The notes under the pieces were generated by a model that searched no databases, had not been told where the DNA came from, and saw nothing but the letters and a program-made list of their open reading frames with translations. 64,000 bases of DNA, taken from positions 1 to 64,000 of the forward strand of contig NZ_AUXT01000024.1 of assembly GCF_001625595.1 (NCBI RefSeq), written 5' to 3'. Each line of letters begins with the position of its first letter. The stretch's first letter is position 1. The position numbers and the translations under genes are program-made. Below, piece by piece: positions 54,738 through 61,971 of the stretch. The stretch is from Pseudoalteromonas luteoviolacea NCIMB 1942. GTDB taxonomy: Bacteria > Pseudomonadota > Gammaproteobacteria > Enterobacterales > Alteromonadaceae.

Positions 54738-55679
54738 TTACCTTATCAATAAGTTAGGTACTTTATAGTTCCTTTTCCGCCTTTTGGTTTTGTAACTACT
54801 AAAGCGATATTCAAACTTCATTGCAATAGTGAGAATAGAACGATTATTTGAAAGCCAAAGTTTTTCTAGTTGCAGTGCGAGCAATGAACTGCCTTGAAAG
54901 CGATAAGCTAACTCTGAAGAAAGTGCATATCGACCTTGACTACCCCAATAACCAAGTGGGTTGTGATTTGGGAACCAAGACACGCGTGCGCCGATAAAAC
55001 CACTCAACTGACCTGTCAACGGGTATGCGTATTCAGTCAAAATACTATGGTAAACCTGTCCTCGCGCGGCGCTCTCTCGATTTCCAGGTATCAACCTTCG
55101 GTAGCTGGCTACATAATCAATGTCTAATTCAGCAACTCCCAGCTTAATGAGTTTACTGGCAATAAATGCGCCGCCCATTTCTTTATCCGTGATGCTACTG
55201 TCTTTTTGTCGATAACGCTCTGAACCACCGTATATATCAACTCCGACACTAACTCCATGTTCAAAGGCATGCTCATAAAAAACTTCTAGCATAGACTTAT
55301 ACCTACGGTAACCAACAAAATCTGAAAATCGCGCTTCGCCTACGCGACTAATTTCGCCTTCAAGCTCAGTTTGGTCGAGCGTCAACTCGGTATATATCGA
55401 ACCTGAAGGGAATAATTTACCACCTATTGATAGGTTTGCTTCAATTGCAGTCGCATCACCATCAAAACTATCTGACTCAATGGCTGAGTTTACAGGCTGT
55501 CGACCAAGGGATAATGATTGCCTTTGAGTAGATACGCTACCAAAGTAATTTAATTTTTCTTGCCAAGTACGCGTTTCTATTTTCGCGCTTTTTTGGCTGA
55601 AAATAGGCGCAGAAACCGATGTAAAGCTAACGCTCAATATGCACAGCAGTATACCGCAATTAATAACTTTGATATTCAT
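54738..55679 (-). CDS. Outer-membrane beta-barrel protein, unknown
   Basis: A 313-residue exported protein: signal peptide (about 1-24, SVSFTSVSA), then alternating amphipathic strands (ATAIEANLSIGGKLF, SIYTELTLDQTEL, VSVGVDIYGGSERY, LDIDYVASYRRL, LSGFIGARVSWF, LTIAMKFEYRF) separated by turns, giving a predicted barrel of about 12 strands. The last strand ends in YRF, followed by a basic tail of 18 residues (YKTKRRKRNYKV), which is unusual for a barrel since the signature normally lies at the very end. It is between a lipoprotein gene (18 bp) and a membrane protein gene. Role unknown. Confidence 0.65.
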   Translation of the reverse strand: MNIKVINCGILLCILSVSFTSVSAPIFSQKSAKIETRTWQEKLNYFGSVSTQRQSLSLGRQPVNSAIESDSFDGDATAIEANLSIGGKLFPSGSIYTELTLDQTELEGEISRVGEARFSDFVGYRRYKSMLEVFYEHAFEHGVSVGVDIYGGSERYRQKDSSITDKEMGGAFIASKLIKLGVAELDIDYVASYRRLIPGNRESAARGQVYHSILTEYAYPLTGQLSGFIGARVSWFPNHNPLGYWGSQGRYALSSELAYRFQGSSLLALQLEKLWLSNNRSILTIAMKFEYRFSSYKTKRRKRNYKVPNLLIR

Positions 55680-55697
55680 ATCTCATCAATCCTGTAC

Positions 55698-56675
55698 TTA
55701 ATTGCTTCCACCACTGCCCCCTGAGATACGACTTTGCGCATTGACTACTTCGATTTGCGCAGATAATGCTTCATTTGCCGCGATCAATGATTCAAATTTT
55801 ATTTCATTGTTCTTTGCAAGTTCTATATTTGTGGCCACCGATGAGGGTAGGTTTGACACTTCGCCACTATCAACAAGTCTTTTGGCGCTCCCCATTAGCT
55901 CCGTTTTCAGTTTTGATAAGTTAACGCGATCCACGTCGCTATTTGGATTGTTATTAAAATCAGAAATCGCATGAGAAATATTTGAAAGTGCTGACAGGTC
56001 AGCTGCCATGGCAGCATTGACAATTGCCAATATTGTTGCCTCATTATTTTGTTTCTGTTCATCGCTTGCTTGGTCTAAATAAAGAACGTGTGTATCTAGC
56101 AAGTTGGTTTCATCTATATCTAAGTTAAGGGCAGTCAAAATAACCTTGCTGGCATCACGAGCAACTCGTTCCAGCCCGCTGTTAGAAATGCCATCTTCTA
56201 ACCGCCCCTCCACCTGATCATAAACAAGAGTTGTAAATGCATTAACTTGAAAGGAAGTTTTGGTTGAATTTGAAGAGCCTAATGATTTTAATTGAATATT
56301 GCCAAGCTCAGAGAGTAAAACCTCTTCTGCATAACTAGCAATGAGGTTGCCACGTTGATCAAAACACTCCAACGCGTCACAAATCATCTCAGTGCTTTTC
56401 TCAACTCCCATACGTACAGTAAATAAGCTATCTTCAACAATACTTAAACGGCTACTAAAATTACCGTGCTGGTCGCTAGCACCTTGCCAAATAACTTTAT
56501 TTTCATAGTCAGTAATGGTGATCGTCGCACTACTCACAGGCCCTTTTAACAAGCTGCCATTTAATATCAGCTCGTTACTCCCCTGAATAAAGCCCTCCTT
56601 ATAACACCCACTGAGAACCCAAAAAAAGCCAGAGGCACAAATTATCGTTCGCGCTGTTTTCTTTGAATAAAACAT
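55698..56675 (-). CDS. Lipoprotein of unknown function
   Basis: A 325-residue lipoprotein. The lipobox WVLSGCYK places the modified Cys at about residue 24, with AAAGGGAAT before the ATG. A beta-sandwich-like domain follows (LILNGSLLKGPVSSATITITDYENKVIW, about 36-60, resembling carboxypeptidase-regulatory/Ig-like folds with GNFSSRLSI), then a helical domain to the end, finishing in a Gly/Ser-rich tail. It is the first of the three envelope genes after a 146-bp gap. No known family. Confidence 0.75.
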   Translation of the reverse strand: MFYSKKTARTIICASGFFWVLSGCYKEGFIQGSNELILNGSLLKGPVSSATITITDYENKVIWQGASDQHGNFSSRLSIVEDSLFTVRMGVEKSTEMICDALECFDQRGNLIASYAEEVLLSELGNIQLKSLGSSNSTKTSFQVNAFTTLVYDQVEGRLEDGISNSGLERVARDASKVILTALNLDIDETNLLDTHVLYLDQASDEQKQNNEATILAIVNAAMAADLSALSNISHAISDFNNNPNSDVDRVNLSKLKTELMGSAKRLVDSGEVSNLPSSVATNIELAKNNEIKFESLIAANEALSAQIEVVNAQSRISGGSGGSN

Positions 56676-56821
56676 GTAATTCCCTTTTATCGCCCATTTT
56701 TAATGGCCGCCCGACTTGTAATTAAATTGAAAACAGATTGCAAGTAAAGTGAAAGTATCTCTTCTTTGTGCATTGTCTTATTTGAAACGTACAACACTTT
56801 CTCGCTACGCCAGTTGTAAAG

Positions 56822-57397
56822 TTATTTAGATACAGTAATTGGCTGAGTAGGCACGAACTTTACGGTTAATTCGGTAGGTGGAGACGGGTCTGGGATCCCT
56901 TTATCATTTAAAGCTGGAATGACGCTTAGTGAACATTTTATATCACCTTTTAAAACAATTGGCGCACCACCTTTGAATGTGACGTCAGACAATACGATAT
57001 CGTTAATTGCACTAAAAGTTACTGCGCCACCAGCGACGTATGCCCCCTGAATGTATGGAGACATATTTACTTTTTTTTGTAAAAACTTTTCTATATCGTC
57101 TTGAACAGCAATTTCACCTTGGCATATCATTCCCTTAGAGACGACGTCTAAAGGTCCTGCAGTAGGTACAATTAACACTCCTTTGTCTAGGAGTAAGTTA
57201 AATATCGTGCTTGCGTTGAGTATTTCTATCATCTGTATATTCTCGTCTAATGGGCGGACTAAAAGTACAATTTCCTGAGTGAAAAAAGGCAAACTGTGCC
57301 CCATCCTTGCGCGCAAGACAGTTTGCCAACTCACACTACTCTCATTCGCTTTGCAATCGCCCGAGTCTGCGTAAATACTGCACGAAGCGAGCGTCAC
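56822..57397 (-). CDS. Hypothetical protein, overlaps the crotonase gene
   Basis: A 191-codon minus frame from a GTG at 57397; the true start is uncertain. ATGs at 57304 and 57235 are in frame, neither with a good ribosome site, and the GTG lies inside the 3' end of the crotonase gene (56-bp overlap). With the GTG start the N-terminus MTLASCSIYADSGDC could be a short lipoprotein/secretion signal. The rest is beta-strand-rich (AVTFSAINDIVLSDVTFKGGAPIVLKGDIKCSLSV), compatible with a small exported barrel or sheet protein. No family recognised. Confidence 0.5.
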   Translation of the reverse strand: MTLASCSIYADSGDCKANESSVSWQTVLRARMGHSLPFFTQEIVLLVRPLDENIQMIEILNASTIFNLLLDKGVLIVPTAGPLDVVSKGMICQGEIAVQDDIEKFLQKKVNMSPYIQGAYVAGGAVTFSAINDIVLSDVTFKGGAPIVLKGDIKCSLSVIPALNDKGIPDPSPPTELTVKFVPTQPITVSK

Positions 57398-58148
57398 AAT
57401 CGCTGATATTTGAAACCCACTTATCCACCAACAACTTTCTTGTTCTATGTGTTAGGCCAACGCTATTTTTTCGATAGTTTTGTAAAGCAATACGCCCGTA
57501 ATGAGACTGCTTTGCACGCGCGATGATCTCATAGACTTGCCTCTCTGCATCCCCTTTTTCACACACCACATCTATCATCCCCAATTCAAACAATGCTTGT
57601 GCGCTATATCGTTTACCGGAGCAAAGCACTTCCATAATCACGTCACGAGAGGCACTGTTACGTAACTTTTTCGCTAACACCGCACATGGGTATTCTTCGA
57701 ATAACATACTTGAGTTCATAAATTCAGCTTGAGACTCAACAACCACAATGTCCGCAGCAAGCGCAACCAACATACCAGCGCCAAAAGCACGCCCCTGCAC
57801 CACCGCAACACTCGTAAAGTTTTCTCTCGAGCCACAAAGTAGTTGATTAACAAGTGTTAAGTAGTTTGTTGCATAACTATATAACCCTCTTTTATCTCTT
57901 CGCTCAACGAGCTCTGCTAACAATGTTAAATCACCACCTAAACAAAAATCACCGTCCATATTACTGCTAAGTACTTTAAAAATAGGAGAGTGAAGTATTG
58001 GTTCAGGCCTAAAGAAATGATTCAGTTGACCTAAAATAGAATCGTTCAGGCAAGACTTGGTGTGCAGTTGCATACGCGCCCACTGCATTGCACTTGTTTT
58101 CATTACAGCCAAAGGCTCACTTTGTTGCATTGATGTATTCACACGCAC
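57342..58148 (-). CDS. RpfF-like crotonase lacking the catalytic glutamates
   Basis: A 268-residue crotonase-fold protein. By eye it follows RpfF, the DSF (cis-2-enoic acid) signal synthase, over most of its length: FCLGGDLTLLAELVERRDKRGLYSYA, VAVVQGRAFGAGMLVAL, YSAQALFELGMIDVV. The two glutamates that act in Xanthomonas RpfF (E141, E161) align with L127 and S147 here, so the hydratase/thioesterase chemistry is likely lost or altered. The oxyanion-hole GG (G71-G72) is kept. The start is uncertain (GTG at 58148; ATG at 58130 or 58103 possible). Homology is from memory of the family, not a search. Confidence 0.6.
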   Translation of the reverse strand: MRVNTSMQQSEPLAVMKTSAMQWARMQLHTKSCLNDSILGQLNHFFRPEPILHSPIFKVLSSNMDGDFCLGGDLTLLAELVERRDKRGLYSYATNYLTLVNQLLCGSRENFTSVAVVQGRAFGAGMLVALAADIVVVESQAEFMNSSMLFEEYPCAVLAKKLRNSASRDVIMEVLCSGKRYSAQALFELGMIDVVCEKGDAERQVYEIIARAKQSHYGRIALQNYRKNSVGLTHRTRKLLVDKWVSNISDCDARFVQYLRRLGRLQSE

Positions 58149-58290
58149 AAAAAATCGCTACCGTTTTTGTTTCTTTCACTCTGACGACGTAGCCGTCTTG
58201 AATTTGTGATTGATTATTTGCGCTAAATTTATAAAAGGACTAAAACCTTAGTTATGGATAAAATTTGTTGATGTCAGGTTTGAGGAACGA

Positions 58291-58902
58291 ATGAAGCTTA
58301 TTACAGCATTATGTTTTTGCTTTCTTTCACTTTCAGTAAGCTCTGAGCAAGTCGCGAAAACCATGTTAGCCAAACATTTCGTGGTAGCAGAGCAAAATAA
58401 AAATCAACGAAAGTTAAAGCGAAAGTCTGCAATTTACAATAACGATCTCATTTTTACAGGGGACAAAGCCCGCGCGCAAATAAAGTTTAGTGAAGGCACC
58501 ATCCTCACATTAGGCGCGGAAACGCAGTTTTCAGTCTTAGAATTTAATCATGGAGCGCATCATCAAACGCCCAATGCCACTCTCGAATTTGTAACTGGTG
58601 CTTTTAGAGTTGTAACAGGAGAAATAACTAAAGTTGCACGGCCTAATTTCAAAATTAAAACACCATTGGGATCAATCGGTATTAGGGGCACTGACTTTTG
58701 GGGCGGTAACCTTTATAGCCAAGAAACAATTGATGTTATCTTGCTTGACAGCGAACACCCCCTCATCATTGAAAACCAATTTGGGCGAGTCGTTATTTCC
58801 GAGCCGGGTACTGGATCAACTTTACGTCAAGGAGAAGCCCCTTCAAAACCAGAGAAATGGTCAGAGCAAAAATTACAAGACGCTGTAAAAACTATTCAAT
58901 AA
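58291..58902 (+). CDS. FecR-domain periplasmic protein
   Basis: A 203-residue secreted protein: signal peptide (about 1-18), then a FecR-type domain (about 40-165: GDKARAQIKFSEGTILTLGAETQFSV, FVTGAFRVVTGE, FKIKTPLGSIGIRGTDFW). The last pattern (TP.G..G.RGT.F) is the FecR_2 signature. GAGGAAC lies before the ATG. It is not next to a TonB receptor or sigma factor gene, unlike classical fecR, and stands alone between divergent and same-strand neighbours. This variant class is common in marine bacteria near beta-propeller or adenylate cyclase-like proteins; its role here is unknown. Confidence 0.82.
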   Translation: MKLITALCFCFLSLSVSSEQVAKTMLAKHFVVAEQNKNQRKLKRKSAIYNNDLIFTGDKARAQIKFSEGTILTLGAETQFSVLEFNHGAHHQTPNATLEFVTGAFRVVTGEITKVARPNFKIKTPLGSIGIRGTDFWGGNLYSQETIDVILLDSEHPLIIENQFGRVVISEPGTGSTLRQGEAPSKPEKWSEQKLQDAVKTIQ

Positions 58903-59369
58903 AAGGTTACTAGCCTTACCATACAACTACGTAGCGTCTCTACAGCTTAACTTTCACCTCTAAAATACGTGTTCACAGAGCTATACGACAAGAACAACAA
59001 ATGCGCACTTTTCGCTCTCGGTAACATATCACCCCAGATGCATATTCAGTAAAGCGCTTTTGCGAACATATAATTCATTACCTTAGTAAAATGAGTTACG
59101 CAGAATCCATGAGGGTTCATTATGAATTATTTCATTTACCTTAATTCAGTTTACGATCTTCACTTACAAAAAGCCTACCCAACTGTTTTTTATAAAAATA
59201 AATATTAATAAACACATAAATTGAAAAAGACACACCTGATTTGCCGACCTTATTTTTGTTTGCTACTTTTACTACGCGTTACCGCTTTGGGCCCAAGTGA
59301 TAACTAAAACTGACAAGTGAAAGTCCAGCACAATGAGGCTGGTTTTAAAAACTATCCAAAGGATTAAAA
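58903..59369. other. Intergenic region before the secreted protein gene
   Basis: About 470 bp, AT-rich. It should hold the promoter of the gene at 59370. A 28-codon frame near 59122 has no support. No structured element beyond short A/T hairpins was seen. Confidence 0.5.
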
Positions 59370-60158
59370 ATGAAAATGTTTAAATTAGGTACGTTCGCTG
59401 CTGCAATGTTAACTTCTGTAAGTGCGGTTGCTGCGCCTATCAATATCGCTGATACAAATGGTTATGATCGCCACACTGTATATGCTGATGGCCCTGTTAG
59501 CCGTGTAGTGATCACAAGTGAATTTGCTCATAACTTCTCAGCTGACATTGAGTTGCGTGACGGTGCACGTTGTGAGTACGGCAACCTATATTCAAACGTT
59601 GATGGCAGCCACATTGTTAATGCCGCTGTTCAACCAGATGCTAACATCGTTGGTCAAGCAACAATCGGTATTAATAACGGTATCCCTGAAGAGCGCCTAA
59701 CAGATTCTAAATTACTTAAACTTGGCTGTTATGATGCCGACAACACTTGGTACCACGTACTTGTAAATGTACCTGGTGCACCAATTGTAAATTGGGATAT
59801 TACAGTTGAGCCGGCTGGTGAATTCGTAAACCAACCATATTCTTTTGGTTACCATTCTGCATATCGTGTGAAGAGCACACTTAATGTAGATAACCAAAAC
59901 CGTTCTCAATCATACTGCCACACAGTTGCAAACCGTGGTGTTTCACTGGGCTTATTCCACGGCGAAGATACATCTAATGTTTTCCACGCTGATGTATTCA
60001 CTCAAGATAAAGTATACACAAATGACACTGCACAGCCTGTGCTTTATCAAATCATCGAGTGTGAAAATGCTGCGGGCAAAACAATGGCTGTTAAAGTGTT
60101 CAACCTAACAGATCCAAATGGCATCTATACTTACGAAGATCAACTTATCATCAAGTAA
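59370..60158 (+). CDS. Secreted protein of unknown function, probably highly expressed
   Basis: A 262-residue exported protein with a signal peptide (MKMFKLGTFAAAMLTSVSAVAA, cleavage near residue 22). The mature protein is strand-rich, with five Cys (GARCEYG, KLGCYDAD, QSYCHTV, IIECENA) that could form disulfides, and many Asn/Asp/Tyr. Codon choice is strongly biased to CGT/CGC for Arg and AAC/TTC, unlike its neighbours, which suggests high expression. AAAGGATT precedes the ATG and a strong terminator follows. It seems to be a single-gene unit. No family recognised. Confidence 0.75.
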   Translation: MKMFKLGTFAAAMLTSVSAVAAPINIADTNGYDRHTVYADGPVSRVVITSEFAHNFSADIELRDGARCEYGNLYSNVDGSHIVNAAVQPDANIVGQATIGINNGIPEERLTDSKLLKLGCYDADNTWYHVLVNVPGAPIVNWDITVEPAGEFVNQPYSFGYHSAYRVKSTLNVDNQNRSQSYCHTVANRGVSLGLFHGEDTSNVFHADVFTQDKVYTNDTAQPVLYQIIECENAAGKTMAVKVFNLTDPNGIYTYEDQLIIK

Positions 60159-60179
60159 TTGTCTTCTAAGTTTATATAG

Positions 60180-60209
60180 AAAAATGGCAGCTAAATAGCT
60201 GCCATTTTT
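60180..60209. terminator. Bidirectional terminator between convergent genes
   Basis: A 13-bp stem (AAAAATGGCAGCT at 60180-60192 with 60197-60209) with a 4-nt loop, flanked by A-run and T-run. It serves the secreted-protein gene on + and the interrupted lipoprotein gene on -. Confidence 0.88.
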
Positions 60210-61528
60210 TAATTCATCTGAAGCCTCTGTGTGGTACTAATAAATACCTTATCTCCTAATGAAGTCTTACCAAGATGTTTTTGAACATATTGTCTATAAT
60301 CAACGACGTTCATTGGTGCACCATCGTAACCTGATAAATGAAGGGATGCACTTCGGGTGACACTTTTATTCGAAGCCTGAAACTCTTCTCCAAACGTTAA
60401 CTTTGGGATCTCTGAATTTAAGGCGCTAGAAAAGCTCCATTGTAGATTTTTGTATGGTGAGCCGAGTAATTCAAAATTCATAGTTATTGTCGCATGTTGT
60501 AAGCGTGTATCTAAGCCCGTGAAGTTATAGGTATACACCTCTCCTTGTTCTTGCATTAACACAGCCTTAGTTAGCTCACCTGCAAGTTCAAACTGCGCTT
60601 CTGGTAGCGCGAATTCGTTTGTTTTTCCCACATTGTCAAGGTTTGCAATGACTCCCCATGAGTGAATAACGGGTAATTCTTCAGGATAAGTTAATACACT
60701 TTTATAGTTAAGCAGCTCATTAATGCTAGAAAGTGAGGGGTAAATTTTTAAATTAGAATGCTCGCTAGCATTATCGTAATTCAGTAAAATCTTCTCACCA
60801 ACACTATCAAGGCCATTCACATGAACTTTCGACTTCTCAGCAAAATGTGCGGTCGGGACATTCACGCTGTCATGGGCAAAATCACTCCCTGTGACTACCA
60901 CACTCGATGACGCTTTTGGTACATCAATGACCGCTAATCTGCTCATATCGTAGCCAGATTGGCTTATGGAATAATATAATTTTGGATTGTGTCCACATAC
61001 GCTGGTGGAGTCTTGATAACCCTCGATAATCCCACTTCCAAACTTTGAAATATTGTAGTCACTATGAGTAACTGCGAGTTCACTAAAATCGACCGTTACA
61101 TCTTGGCATGGGCACGAGCCAGTGACATCAAAAAACTCAATTGTTTCTAATTGTGCGCCCTCAGAGATTTCCAATGCGGTATGTATTTTGCGCACCTTAC
61201 CTGTGTTGCCTGTCCCCACTCGATTGTTGCCATAATCTTCGACACCTAACACTGAAGCGTGCTCGGCACCAGCTGGTACATCTTGACTAAAAAAGCCCAC
61301 GCTATCAGTTATATATGTCGCCATGGCGTTACCGTCTGCATCATGGAACACCACACTTGCATTGGGATAAGGAATGGTACCGCAGTCCGTACGAGTCTTA
61401 ACATAGAATGTCAGTTTTGGCTTCTCTTAAACAACAGATAAATTCGGCTTATTTTCTGCAGAACTATCAGATGAGCCGCCACACCCTGCGAGCATCAAAA
61501 AACCAGTCATTAGCGCTGGTTTATACAT
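60209..61528 (-). pseudogene. Lipoprotein gene interrupted by an in-frame TAA
   Basis: The full frame runs from ATG 61528 to the stop at 60209 (about 440 codons). It begins with a lipoprotein signal (LMLAGCGG, Cys near residue 15) and a short linker, then meets TAA at 61427-61429 after 33 codons, and continues in the same frame with EKPKLTFYVKTRTDCGTI into an otherwise intact body of more than 400 residues. The body has carboxypeptidase-regulatory-like start (ASVVFHDADGNAMATYITDS, a Gly/Asn-rich turn) and CPCQD Cys motif. A GTG at 61354 could restart translation but would lack export. So it is a nonsense pseudogene, a base-call error, or a case of readthrough. Family unknown. Confidence 0.7.
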
Positions 61529-61971
61529 TTTATTCACTATATTACTTCTCAAACTTATAGTTTTAGCGATTGTACCATAGAAATCTACCTATATCTTTCA
61601 TGACTTTCCAAGTAATTCGGCACAAAAACAGGAAAATTCGAATTCATGGCTCTGTCCCTAAAACTACTAATCCCTTATCATCGGGCATATTAACTTAATA
61701 ATTTTAATTATAAAAAAAGCAGCTCGTGGCTGCTTTACATTTTGACTCGCGTTTAAAAAACTAAAAGTGTGTAGATTGAGTCACGAAGTGTTAGATCCAA
61801 TTAGATTAGACATACCTGTGTTCCTTTTACATGTTATATCGGTGTAGTTGAAAACCCGCCAAATGATGGACGATTACCCAACTTGCAGAAACCATAACTC
61901 TAAAAATTAACACTAGGTATTACACTCACCTTACATCTATTGTGGTAATATCAATAGAGAACGTGGTGCTA
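61529..61971. other. Intergenic region with a terminator of the right-edge gene
   Basis: About 440 bp, AT-rich. The left side should hold the promoter of the interrupted lipoprotein gene. The only structure noted is the hairpin at 61716-61736. Confidence 0.5.
61716..61736 (-). terminator. Rho-independent terminator of the right-edge gene
   Basis: An 8-bp stem (AAAGCAGC at 61716-61723 with GCTGCTTT at 61729-61736) is followed in the minus direction by TTTTTATAATT. It is about 235 bp past the stop of the right-edge gene. Confidence 0.7.
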
